NCBI GenBank assembly: GCA_017543725.1 | Contig: JAFYFO010000364.1 | Span: 1 to 7,064, forward strand | Direction of reading: 5' to 3' | DNA from: Eubacterium sp. | Lineage (GTDB): Bacteria; Bacillota; Clostridia; Oscillospirales; Acutalibacteraceae | Length of the DNA: 7,064 nucleotides | In this document: positions 1 through 5,479 of the stretch, piece by piece | Layout: each line of letters starts with the position of its first letter | Position numbering within the stretch: the first letter of the stretch is position 1 | Translations under genes and position numbers: made by a program | Notes under the pieces: model-generated | Databases searched by the model: none | Told to the model about the DNA's origin: nothing | The model's input: the letters and a program-made list of their open reading frames with translations, nothing else

Positions 1-67
1 ATAAATTGCATCCGCCGAGAACGGCGGCAATCAGAATAACGCAAATGAGCAATTTAATATATTTCAA
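1..67 (-). CDS. Lipoprotein, N-terminal fragment (gene runs off the left edge)
   Basis: Only the first 22 codons lie in the window. They encode a classic lipoprotein signal peptide: a short basic start (MKYIK), a hydrophobic stretch at about residues 6-16, and the lipobox LGGC with the lipidated Cys at residue 20. The product should be exported and anchored to the outer face of the cytoplasmic membrane; what the mature domain does cannot be seen. The start is TTG at 67-65. It is preceded by a G-rich Shine-Dalgarno (AAGGGGGCGG) at about 7 bases spacing, and an in-frame TAA at 85-83 rules out a longer form. The non-ATG start means automatic gene callers may miss or shorten it. The two genes upstream are on the same strand, but a terminator at 220-251 separates them from this one. 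Confidence 0.7.
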   Translation of the reverse strand, partial: MKYIKLLICVILIAAVLGGCNL

Positions 68-89
68 ATTTCCGCCCCCTTTTTAACAA

Positions 90-114
90 ATTATATCAAT
101 AATGAATCATTATA
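90..114 (-). promoter_or_regulatory. Promoter region of the lipoprotein gene, with 15-bp dyad
   Basis: On the minus strand two extended -10 boxes of the form TGNTATAAT occur, at 114-109 and 95-90; no good -35 was found for either. A perfect 15-bp palindrome, ATAATGA-T-TCATTAT (99-113), overlaps the first -10 and lies just upstream of the second. Its 7-1-7 layout is reminiscent of Fur/PerR-family boxes, but the bases do not match the usual TGATAAT-N-ATTATCA core, and in such AT-rich DNA a chance palindrome is possible. Confidence 0.35.
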
Positions 115-219
115 ACAGAAATAATAAATAAAATAAATACTTTATTTCAAAAAATTACATAAAAATAACAATAAAAATAATAAATTGAATAAATTATTTA
201 ATAATTCGTTTTTTGGCAT

Positions 220-251
220 AAAAAAAAGACCTGTTTTGTAACAAGTCTTTT
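220..251 (-). terminator. Rho-independent terminator after the 49-aa peptide gene
   Basis: Read on the minus strand, AAAAGAC (251-245) pairs with GTCTTTT (230-224), and after one A/C mismatch TGTT (243-240 on the plus strand reads AACA) extends the stem by four pairs around a 4-base loop (236-239). An uninterrupted run of about eight T residues (227-220) follows. It starts 4 bases after the stop codon of the small peptide gene and ends that transcript before the lipoprotein gene. Confidence 0.85.
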
Positions 252-255
252 ATAA

Positions 256-405
256 TCAGTTATTACCATTACCGCCGAAATAATCGTATTCATCTTCGTC
301 GTGAAGGTCGCCGTTGTTATCAGGGTCTGAAGGATTAGTGCAAACATCCTCGAAGAAATTATATCGGCGAATCTCGACAATCGGTTCGCAATATTTCCTA
401 TTCAT
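256..405 (-). CDS. Small acidic two-cysteine peptide, 49 aa, function unknown
   Basis: This is a short but well-supported gene: ATG at 405, a GGAGG ribosome binding site (417-413) 7 bases upstream, its own promoter and its own terminator. The peptide has a mixed N-terminal segment (about residues 3-18, with the pattern YCEPIVEIRRYNFF), then EDVC (19-22), then a strongly acidic low-complexity tail (about 25-43) ending in GGNGNN. Cysteines are at residues 6 and 22. There is no signal peptide or membrane segment. The plan 'xPxxExxxFxxEDVxT + divergent Gly/Asp-rich tail' resembles short uncharacterised peptides that I recall from Clostridia, some of which look like precursors of modified peptides. 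No modification enzyme is adjacent: the nearest radical SAM gene is about 3.9 kb away in another operon. Function is not assigned. A longer reading from 462 is rejected because it would begin inside the -35 box. Confidence 0.75.
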   Translation of the reverse strand: MNRKYCEPIVEIRRYNFFEDVCTNPSDPDNNGDLHDEDEYDYFGGNGNN

Positions 406-433
406 AACAAAACCTCCAATCCTTTTCAACAAT

Positions 434-462
434 ACTATATCAGAAATAATTTTCAAAATCAA
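434..462 (-). promoter_or_regulatory. SigA-type extended -10 promoter of the 49-aa peptide gene
   Basis: On the minus strand: -35 TTGATT (462-457), a 17-base spacer, and -10 TATAGT (439-434) preceded by TGA, giving the extended -10 form TGNTATAGT. Transcription would begin near 427, leaving a leader of about 20 bases that contains the GGAGG site. The peptide is therefore expressed independently of the mnmA operon upstream. Confidence 0.75.
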
Positions 463-541
463 TACTAAATATTGAATTTATAATTTATTTACAATTTGAT
501 AATGATTTTCCTAAAAAAACAGTTGGCTTTCCATAAAAAAG

Positions 542-1600
542 TTAAATTATTGTTCCTCCGCCGATAACATAATCGCCGTCATATAAAACAACCGCCTGCC
601 CCTTTGTTACAGCGCGCTGAGGTTTTTCAAATTCAACAAAAACTCTATTGCCCTCAACATAAGCCTCGCAGGGCTGTTCGGTCATATTATATCTTGTTTT
701 GGCGCTGCATTTAATCTTCTCGGAAGGTTTTTCATAAATCCAGTTGAAATCAGCCGCTTCAAGTTTACTGCTCATCAAATCTTCATTCGAGCCGAGCACA
801 ACCGTGTTTTCCTCAATATTCTTTTCGCAGACATACGCAGGCTCGCCCAGAGCAATTCCCAAACCCTTTCTCTGACCGATAGTATATCTGATAATTCCGC
901 TGTGTTCACCGAGAATATTGCCGTTTTTATCAACGAAATTGCCTTTTTTGTATGTTTTTCCCAAATGCTCTTCAATGAATTTTGCATAATCGCCGTCCGG
1001 AACAAAGCATATATCCTGGGAATCGTGCTTTTTAGCGTTTAAAAAGCCTTCTTTTTCGGCAATCGCCCTTATTTCATCCTTTGAATATCTTCCAAGCGGA
1101 AACAGAGTATGGGAGAGTTGTTCCTGAGTTAATGAATAAAGAACATAACTCTGGTCCTTTGATAAATCCCTGCCCTTTTTCAGAAGGAATCTTCCGTTTT
1201 TTTCTTCAATATCGGCATAATGACCCGTTACAACATAATCGAAACCAAGTTCCGTCATTCGCTGCATCAGTTTTTCAAATTTAAGATATCTGTTGCAATC
1301 AATGCAGGGATTTGGTGTTGCGCCCTCTTCATAGGTTTTAATAAACTTATCAATAACCTTTTCTTCAAATTCCTCCTTGAAATTGAAGACATAATAAGGC
1401 ATACCGAGTTTGCGGCAAACTGCTCTTGCATCCTCGATATCACTCAGCGAACAGCAGGTTTTTTCCGTGCTTATTCCGATATCCTCATTATCATAGAGTT
1501 TCATTGTTGCGCCAATGCACTCAAAACCCTTTTCCTTCATAAAATAAGCGGCGACGCTTGAATCAACACCGCCGCTCATTGCAATAATTGCTTTTTTCAT
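542..1600 (-). CDS. mnmA: tRNA-specific 2-thiouridylase MnmA
   Basis: MnmA uses ATP and persulfide sulfur passed on from a cysteine desulfurase to make 2-thiouridine at wobble position 34 of Lys, Glu and Gln tRNAs, in the cytoplasm. The 352-residue product has the usual family length and the expected marks in order: the PP-loop SGGVDSS (9-15) that binds ATP; NPCIDCN (97-103) with the presumed sulfur-carrying Cys102; KDQSYVLY (148-155); the second catalytic Cys198 in SQDICFV; and GQRKGLG (242-248), followed by the beta-barrel C-terminal domain ending in GGGTII. Both catalytic cysteines are present, so it should be active. It is the last gene of the isc operon, starting 6 bases after nadA ends. 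No clear Shine-Dalgarno precedes its ATG, so translation is probably coupled to nadA. No convincing hairpin terminator follows; only T-runs at about 540-535 and 516-510 were seen. Confidence 0.96.
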   Translation of the reverse strand: MKKAIIAMSGGVDSSVAAYFMKEKGFECIGATMKLYDNEDIGISTEKTCCSLSDIEDARAVCRKLGMPYYVFNFKEEFEEKVIDKFIKTYEEGATPNPCIDCNRYLKFEKLMQRMTELGFDYVVTGHYADIEEKNGRFLLKKGRDLSKDQSYVLYSLTQEQLSHTLFPLGRYSKDEIRAIAEKEGFLNAKKHDSQDICFVPDGDYAKFIEEHLGKTYKKGNFVDKNGNILGEHSGIIRYTIGQRKGLGIALGEPAYVCEKNIEENTVVLGSNEDLMSSKLEAADFNWIYEKPSEKIKCSAKTRYNMTEQPCEAYVEGNRVFVEFEKPQRAVTKGQAVVLYDGDYVIGGGTII

Positions 1601-1606
1601 ATTTTA

Positions 1607-2521
1607 TTAACCGAGTTCTATCATTTTATCAATGCAGCGTTTTGCACCGAGCCTTGTTTCTTCATCAAGTTCGATAACTTCACCGCCGCATCCTTTGCAG
1701 CAGTTGAGAACATCAACAAGGGTTGTTGCTTTCATATTGTTGCATATAAGATTCTTTGAAAGAGGATAAAACTTTTTATCGGGACATTCAAGTTGAAGAT
1801 GAGTTACAATGCTGTTTTCGGTTCCGATAATGAATTCCTTTGCGTCGCTCTTTCTCGCATAGTTCATAATGCCGGTTGTTGAGCCGACATAATCGGCAAG
1901 TTCAACAACTTCGCTGACACATTCGGGATGAACAAGAAACAGCGCATTCGGATGCTTTTCCTTTGCTTTCAAAACGGATTCCCTGCCGATTTTAGCATGG
2001 GTCGGACAGCCGCCCGAAAGAAGTTTGAACTCTTTTTCGGGAAGTTGCTGAGCAATCCAGGAACCGAGATTTCTGTCGGGTATAAAGAGGATTTTATTGC
2101 TTTTGAGTTTTTTGCAGATTTTAAGAGCGGAGGAGGAAGTAACGCAAACATCGCAAACTGTTTTAAGTTCGCTTGTTGTGTTGACATATGCAACAACCGT
2201 GTAATCGGGATATTGCTTTTTAACCTCGCTGATAACCTCTTTATCCATCATTTCAGCCATCGGACATCCTGCCTCGGAATTTGAAAGAATAACGGTTTTA
2301 TCGGGAGATAAAATCTTAACGGTTTCCGCCATAAAACGCACTCCGCACATAATAACCGTTTTGTTTTCAACCTTGGCAGCCTCAACAGCAAGACCGAAAC
2401 TGTCGCCCGTGTAGTCTGCAACTTCAAGAATTTCCGGCGACTGATAACAGTGCGCAAGAATACAAATATCGTTTTCTTTTTTCAGTCTTAATATCTCTTG
2501 CTGAATGTCTTTAATAGCCAT
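1607..2521 (-). CDS. nadA: Quinolinate synthase NadA
   Basis: NadA condenses iminoaspartate with dihydroxyacetone phosphate to quinolinate, the second step of de novo NAD synthesis, using a [4Fe-4S] cluster. The 304-residue form beginning MAIKDIQQ matches the usual length of about 300. Recognisable parts are LAHCYQ (22-27), DYTGDSFGLA (36-45), MCGVRFMAE (58-66), SEAGCPMA (82-89), GGCPTH (170-175), LVHPEC (196-201) and CNNMKATTL (260-268). From these I infer cluster ligands Cys86, Cys172 and Cys260. Additional cysteines sit near the C-terminus in NCCKGCGG (273-280). The ATG at 2521 has GAGGA 5 bases upstream, inside the end of iscU, and lies 1 base after the iscU stop. A longer in-frame reading to 2626 would overlap iscU by about 100 bases and is rejected. 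The usual partners nadB and nadC are not in the window. Confidence 0.95.
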   Translation of the reverse strand: MAIKDIQQEILRLKKENDICILAHCYQSPEILEVADYTGDSFGLAVEAAKVENKTVIMCGVRFMAETVKILSPDKTVILSNSEAGCPMAEMMDKEVISEVKKQYPDYTVVAYVNTTSELKTVCDVCVTSSSALKICKKLKSNKILFIPDRNLGSWIAQQLPEKEFKLLSGGCPTHAKIGRESVLKAKEKHPNALFLVHPECVSEVVELADYVGSTTGIMNYARKSDAKEFIIGTENSIVTHLQLECPDKKFYPLSKNLICNNMKATTLVDVLNCCKGCGGEVIELDEETRLGAKRCIDKMIELG

Positions 2522-2522
2522 A

Positions 2523-2948
2523 TTAGTCCTCGTGAATATGTTTCTCTTTGAAAATTTCAGGGTCGTATTTAACGCCGTGTCTGTCGTTATAATCCTTAAC
2601 TGCGGCTTTGATTGCCTCTTCCGCAAGAACGCTGCAGTGAACTTTTACTGCCGGAAGTCCTTCAAGCGCTTCAACAACGGCTTTATTTGTTAATTCAAGC
2701 GCTTCGCTGACGGGCTTTCCTTTTATCAGGCAGGTTGCCATAGAACTTGAAGCAATTGCGGAAGCGCATCCGAAGGTGTTGAACTTAACATCTGTTATAA
2801 CTCCTTCATCATCAACCTTAAGATAAATTTTCATTATATCTCCGCATCTTGCGTTGCCTACTTCGCCAACTCCGTCCGCGTCTTCAATTTTACCAACATT
2901 TCTCGGATTTGTAAAGTGGTCCATAACCTTTTCTGAATAAAGTGCCAT
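2523..2948 (-). CDS. iscU: Fe-S cluster assembly scaffold IscU/NifU-like
   Basis: IscU assembles [2Fe-2S]/[4Fe-4S] clusters on its surface with sulfur from IscS and hands them to apoproteins. The 141-residue product is a stand-alone NifU N-terminal-type domain with the full ligand set: NARCGD (Cys35, Asp37), FGCASAIASSS (Cys61) and KVHCSVLAEEAI (His104, Cys105). The LPPVK segment used by the HscA chaperone in proteobacteria appears as LPAVK (98-102); no hscA, hscB or ferredoxin gene is nearby. The tail (about 121-141) is charged and ends HIHED. The ATG at 2948 shares its A with the TAA of the full-length iscS frame (TAATG), a hallmark of translational coupling, and a GAGGAA site lies inside the iscS end. 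A longer start at 2984 would lie inside iscS and is rejected. Confidence 0.95.
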   Translation of the reverse strand: MALYSEKVMDHFTNPRNVGKIEDADGVGEVGNARCGDIMKIYLKVDDEGVITDVKFNTFGCASAIASSSMATCLIKGKPVSEALELTNKAVVEALEGLPAVKVHCSVLAEEAIKAAVKDYNDRHGVKYDPEIFKEKHIHED

Positions 2949-3079
2949 TATTTGATTTCCTCGCCTTTCATAATTTTTTCCCAAACGGGAGAAATGGAGC
3001 GCAGATAAACTACGACATTATGGATTGTTTCAATAATTAAATCAATTTCTTCTTCGGTATTATATTCGCTCAGCGATAA
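2948..3079 (-). pseudogene. iscS: C-terminal part of iscS, in frame after an internal TGA (43 codons)
   Basis: Directly after the TGA at 3082-3080, in the same frame, 43 codons encode LSLSEYNTEEEID (first 13 residues), then an amphipathic helix and SISPVWEKIMKGEEIK, and end in TAA at 2950-2948. This is the expected IscS/NifS C-terminus: the family reads HGSLR-LSLSEYNTEEE and has a SPxWE segment in the C-terminal region that contacts IscU. The sequence shows no decay, frameshift or further stop. With the TGA counted as one codon, iscS is 394 codons, normal for the family. The stop overlaps the iscU ATG. Whether this tail is translated depends on whether the TGA is real and read through; without readthrough it is a remnant with no start signal of its own. 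Confidence 0.85.
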
Positions 3080-4132
3080 TCACAAAGAGCCGTGAGCAAC
3101 AGCAACGGGAACTCCCATTGAAAGAAGAACATGGGACGGGTCAAGCGAACCGCTTGTGCAGGCAGAGCCTGATGAAGCGCAGATACCCGACTGGTCAAGA
3201 AGAAGCAAAAGACTTTCGCCTTCAATGCCCTCAAAACACATATTAACAGTTCCCGGAAGCCTTTTTTCAAGGTCGCCGTTAATTCTCATCTTTTCAATAT
3301 CCTGAACACCGTTTATAATCTTATCTCTTAAAGCGCTGATATAAGCAGCGTTTTCATCAAGTTTTGCAACAGCCTCTTCCATAGCAGCAGCCATTCCCAT
3401 AATTGCAGGAAGATTTTCCGTTCCCGCTCTCTTATTTCTTTCCTGAGCGCCGCCGTTAATAAGATTCTGAAGGATTATTCCCTTTCTGCAATATAGGAAT
3501 CCAACGCCCTTTGGTCCGTGGAACTTATGCGCTGAAACGGAAAGCATATCAACATTCATATCTTTAACATTGACCGCTATATGACCAACCGCCTGAACAG
3601 CGTCTGTGTGGAAGATAACGCCTTTTTCCTTGCAAAGAGCGCCGATTTCGCTAATCGGCTGAATTGTTCCGACTTCGTTATTTGCAGTCATTATTGTTAC
3701 AAGCGCAGTATCATCGCGCAGAGCGTTTTTCAAATCTTCAACTCTAACAATACCTTCACTGTAAACATCAAGAAGCGTTATTTCAAAGCCTTCTCTTTTG
3801 AGTTTATCAAGTGTGTGAAGAACAGCGTGATGCTCGAATTTTGAAGAAATAATATGCTTCTTGCCCTTCTTTGCACCGTTATAAGCAGCAGTTAAGATTG
3901 CCTGGTTATCCGCTTCGCTGCCTCCGGATGTGAAATATATCTCGCTCGGAAGCGCTCCGATACAGTTTGCAACGCGCTCTCTTGCGTCTTCAAGATGTTC
4001 TTTCGCTTCCTGACCGATATGATGGAGCGATGAAGGATTTCCGTATATTTCCTGCATAAAAGGCATCATAGCCTTAAAAGCAGTATCAGAAAGTTTTGTT
4101 GTTGCCGCATTATCAACATAAACCGTTTTCAT
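3080..4132 (-). CDS. iscS: Cysteine desulfurase IscS/NifS, opened reading frame stopped early by TGA
   Basis: IscS is a PLP-dependent (fold type I, class V) enzyme that converts cysteine to alanine and carries the sulfur as a persulfide, supplying IscU and MnmA. The 350 residues before the TGA contain VDNAATT (7-12 region), the TSGGSEADN segment (69-77), the catalytic His in EHHAVL (101/102), HTDAVQ with PLP-contacting Asp177 and Gln180, [10 protein letters not shown] with PLP-binding Lys203, RAGTEN (235-240), and the mobile active-site loop [10 protein letters not shown] with persulfide Cys325. The frame stops after HGSL, one residue short of a conserved Arg that in this family binds the substrate carboxylate. 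A truncated product would lack that Arg and the last C-terminal helices and is probably inactive. The start is ATG 4132 with AGAGGTG 5 bases upstream; a start at 4165 would lie in the operator. First gene of the operon iscS-iscU-nadA-mnmA. Confidence 0.93.
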   Translation of the reverse strand: MKTVYVDNAATTKLSDTAFKAMMPFMQEIYGNPSSLHHIGQEAKEHLEDARERVANCIGALPSEIYFTSGGSEADNQAILTAAYNGAKKGKKHIISSKFEHHAVLHTLDKLKREGFEITLLDVYSEGIVRVEDLKNALRDDTALVTIMTANNEVGTIQPISEIGALCKEKGVIFHTDAVQAVGHIAVNVKDMNVDMLSVSAHKFHGPKGVGFLYCRKGIILQNLINGGAQERNKRAGTENLPAIMGMAAAMEEAVAKLDENAAYISALRDKIINGVQDIEKMRINGDLEKRLPGTVNMCFEGIEGESLLLLLDQSGICASSGSACTSGSLDPSHVLLSMGVPVAVAHGSL

Positions 4133-4150
4133 TTTTTCACCTCTTTTTTT

Positions 4151-4175
4151 ATTTCCTACAAACATTATAGGTTTT
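4151..4175. promoter_or_regulatory. Operator 2 of the iscS promoter (CCTA-N9-TAGG)
   Basis: The plus strand reads ATTTCCTA (4151-4158), nine bases, TAGGTTTT (4168-4175). The core CCTA-N9-TAGG is a perfect dyad with the same arm sequence and spacing as the copy at 4196-4220. It lies just downstream of the predicted transcription start (near 4177), where a bound protein would block initiation or clearance. The two centres are about 45 bases apart. Confidence 0.6.
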
Positions 4176-4183
4176 TCGCATAT

Positions 4184-4212
4184 AATATATACTTAATTTC
4201 CTACTTTGTCAA
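4184..4212 (-). promoter_or_regulatory. Strong SigA-type promoter of the isc operon
   Basis: On the minus strand a consensus -35 TTGACA (4212-4207) is followed by a 17-base spacer and -10 TATATT (4189-4184). The predicted start is near 4177, giving an iscS leader of about 45 bases. The -35 lies inside operator 1 and operator 2 begins just past the start site, so this near-consensus promoter is best read as strong but repressible. Confidence 0.8.
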
Positions 4213-4220
4213 TAGGAAAA
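4196..4220. promoter_or_regulatory. Operator 1 of the iscS promoter (TTTCCTA-N9-TAGGAAA)
   Basis: The plus strand reads TTTCCTA (4197-4203), nine bases, TAGGAAA (4213-4219): a perfect dyad with 7-base arms that covers the -35 box (4207-4212). It shares arm and 9-base spacing with the second dyad at 4151-4175. Dyads of this size controlling isc and cysteine genes in Firmicutes are bound by Rrf2-family proteins (IscR, CymR). The regulator gene is not in the window, so the assignment is inference. Confidence 0.65.
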
Positions 4221-4236
4221 AATCATATCTTATGAT
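4217..4236 (-). terminator. Weak terminator after the radical SAM gene
   Basis: On the minus strand ATCATA (4236-4231), loop AGA, TATGAT (4227-4222), then a run of six T (4222-4217). The stem is all A/T except one pair per arm, so it is weak, but its position 20 bases after the radical SAM stop and just before the iscS promoter fits a terminator. Its T-run overlaps operator 1. Confidence 0.5.
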
Positions 4237-4255
4237 CATCAACCGGAAACTTTTA

Positions 4256-4867
4256 TTATCTTCCACGAGAATAGGATCGGCAGATGAATTTTGCTCCGAG
4301 TTTTTCGCAGATTTTGCGGGATTTTTCAATGTTTTCTTCGCCGATAACATCAACAACGCTCATATGAACTTCGTTGCCCTGCTCAACACATTCTTTGGTG
4401 AATCTAAGCATTGCATCAAAGGCTTTTCCGGGATAGATATTCCTTGTTATTTTATCAAACTGCTCGCTGTCAGGCATATTGAGCGAAACAGAAATAATAT
4501 CAATATTATCGCAGATTTCCTTTGCGGTTGGTTTGCCGTTAATTAAATCCGAAAGACCATTTGTATTTATTCTGAGTTTGATATCGGGATTGATTTGCTT
4601 GAGATATTTTGCTGTTTTGATAAGATTATCAAGCGCGTTGGTCGGCTCGCCGTAGCCGCAGAAAACCGCGCTTTCAACCTTTGAAAAATCATATTCATCA
4701 ATCGCTTTTTTTATTTCTTCAAAACCCGGTTCTTCATCAAACCAGAGTTTTTTTGCGCTGCCAACCGCGTCGCCCTTTGAACGAATACAAAACGCGCAGT
4801 TGCAGGGGCATTTATTTGTTATGTTTAAATAAGTTCCGCCTTCAAGATTATAGATTATATCAGTCAT
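4256..4867 (-). CDS. Small radical SAM protein, TatD-associated type
   Basis: The 203-residue protein carries the radical SAM cluster motif CxxxCxxC as Cys20, Cys24, Cys27 within the stretch TNKCPCNCAFCIR, preceded by TYLNIT. It then has KGDAVG (31-36), LWFDEEP (41-47), GYGEPT (71-76; the 'GGE'-like SAM-binding motif), LRINTNGL (98-105) and a C-terminus RSYSRGR. Length and the N-terminal pattern match the family annotated as 'TatD family-associated radical SAM protein', whose reaction is not known to me; QueE or activase-type enzymes are looser alternatives. No tatD gene is in the window, so the family call rests on motifs recalled from memory. A GAGGTG site lies 4 bases before the ATG and overlaps the stop of the upstream ECF gene (8-base gap), so the two are one operon. 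Confidence 0.82.
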   Translation of the reverse strand: MTDIIYNLEGGTYLNITNKCPCNCAFCIRSKGDAVGSAKKLWFDEEPGFEEIKKAIDEYDFSKVESAVFCGYGEPTNALDNLIKTAKYLKQINPDIKLRINTNGLSDLINGKPTAKEICDNIDIISVSLNMPDSEQFDKITRNIYPGKAFDAMLRFTKECVEQGNEVHMSVVDVIGEENIEKSRKICEKLGAKFICRSYSRGR

Positions 4868-4875
4868 AATGCACC

Positions 4876-5373
4876 TCAGAAAAATTTCTTTCTTATATTC
4901 ATTTTATCAAATGCAGCCGCAATCAGAATAAAGAAAACGCTGCTTGCAAGACCCTGAACGATATTCATCCACGCATATGTCAGCGCAAAGCCTTTGCCTG
5001 CAACAACAGTGTCTGCAATAATATAGCCGACAACCGTTATAACAGCGCCGAGAAGAGTGAAAAGAATATTTTTAACAGTCAGGATTTTTTCGCATTTAAC
5101 AGAGAATACCGCAAAGGGAAGAGCGATAAGAATTTTAATCACAATGGTAAACGGAATATAAACCGCATATCCTCCGACAGCGTCTGCAAGCGCTTCGCCG
5201 AATGCTCCTGCGATAAGTCCCCAGACGCCTGTCAGCGCAGTACAGGCATACATAAGGGAATCCGCAAAATGAATATACCCCGCGCCAATAGGAATTTTAA
5301 CAAACATTGTTAAAACAAAAATCATTGCTGTTATAACTCCGCAGAAAACCGTTTTTCTCAGTTTATCGTTCAT
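4876..5373 (-). CDS. ECF transporter S component, possibly for a B6 vitamer
   Basis: A 165-residue hydrophobic protein with about six membrane segments (roughly 8-27, 36-52, 53-67, 72-92, 103-123, 137-157). The segment GAGYIHFADSLMY (30-42) and the run GLIAGAFGEALADAVGGYA (52-70) are typical of the riboflavin/HmpT/PdxU-like class of ECF substrate-binding (S) components. Such proteins capture a vitamin or precursor and work with a shared EcfT-EcfA-EcfA' energy module encoded elsewhere. The divergent gene is a MocR-type regulator, and MocR proteins often control vitamin B6 genes, so pyridoxine/pyridoxal is my best guess at the substrate; riboflavin, hydroxymethylpyrimidine or another compound cannot be excluded. 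Start ATG 5373 has AAGGAAGTG about 8 bases upstream. A longer start at 5514 would overlap the divergent gene and its promoter and is rejected. Confidence 0.82.
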   Translation of the reverse strand: MNDKLRKTVFCGVITAMIFVLTMFVKIPIGAGYIHFADSLMYACTALTGVWGLIAGAFGEALADAVGGYAVYIPFTIVIKILIALPFAVFSVKCEKILTVKNILFTLLGAVITVVGYIIADTVVAGKGFALTYAWMNIVQGLASSVFFILIAAAFDKMNIRKKFF

Positions 5374-5398
5374 TTTTCTCACTTCCTTTAAAAAGTTA

Positions 5399-5427
5399 TT
5401 GAATAATTGATACAACAAGTATATAAT
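5399..5427 (+). promoter_or_regulatory. SigA-type promoter of the MocR gene
   Basis: -35 TTGAAT (5399-5404), a 17-base spacer and a consensus -10 TATAAT (5422-5427). The predicted start is near 5434, at the left arm of the dyad at 5431-5454. The regulator could thus repress itself by binding there, a common arrangement for MocR genes. Confidence 0.72.
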
Positions 5428-5451
5428 ACCACTGTGCATAATAAAATACAC
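5418..5451 (-). promoter_or_regulatory. Weak divergent promoter of the ECF gene
   Basis: On the minus strand two overlapping -10 candidates, TATTAT (5428-5423) and TATACT (5423-5418), lie about 45-50 bases before the ECF start codon. No good -35 is found at 16-18 bases upstream: the best are GTGTAT (5451-5446) and TTTTAT (5446-5441). The missing -35 falls inside the dyad at 5431-5454, consistent with a promoter that needs an activator. Confidence 0.35.
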
Positions 5452-5454
5452 AGT
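5431..5454. promoter_or_regulatory. Candidate MocR operator dyad in the divergent promoter region
   Basis: ACTGTG (5431-5436) and CACAGT (5449-5454) are perfect inverted arms 12 bases apart; allowing one G/T-type mismatch the arms extend to about 9 bases. The dyad covers the start site of the MocR promoter and the -35 region of the ECF promoter, so one bound dimer could repress the regulator and activate the transporter. That the adjacent MocR protein binds here is inferred from position only. Confidence 0.5.
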
Positions 5455-5479
5455 TTTAATATTTTTTTGAGGTACAGTT

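Noticed and set aside
115..219. AT-rich spacer as an origin or repeat array
   Set aside because: It is simple A/T-rich sequence with short AATAA-like runs; no DnaA-box-like or regularly spaced repeats were found.
485..541. Terminator directly after mnmA
   Set aside because: T-runs are present but no stable stem could be formed with them; read-through toward the small peptide gene cannot be excluded.
1081..2284. Plus-strand open frames opposite mnmA and nadA (for example 1220-1561, 1928-2284)
   Set aside because: They lie fully antisense to strongly conserved genes, have no recognisable protein features and no plausible ribosome binding sites; they are frame shadows.
2522..2626. Longer NadA start giving 339 residues
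   Set aside because: The extra 35 residues lie inside iscU in another frame and do not look like NadA; the ATG at 2521 has a good ribosome binding site and gives the family length.
3040..3082. The iscS TGA as a selenocysteine codon with a downstream SECIS hairpin
   Set aside because: The family residue is Arg, not Cys, and the only nearby hairpin is a 4-bp stem (TCGC-TGA-GCGA) four bases after the TGA, far too small for a bacterial SECIS.
4133..4165. Longer IscS start at 4165
   Set aside because: It would lie at the operator and next to the predicted transcription start; [12 protein letters not shown] is the normal family beginning and has a strong AGAGGTG site.
3581..4546. Plus-strand open frames opposite iscS and the radical SAM gene (3581-3844, 4232-4546)
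   Set aside because: They are antisense to conserved genes, show no domain signature, and one begins within the terminator region.
3080..4878. Genome-wide reassignment of TGA to an amino acid
   Set aside because: The ECF gene and the 49-aa peptide gene end at TGA with sensible protein ends, and the next gene or terminator follows directly, so TGA works as a stop here.
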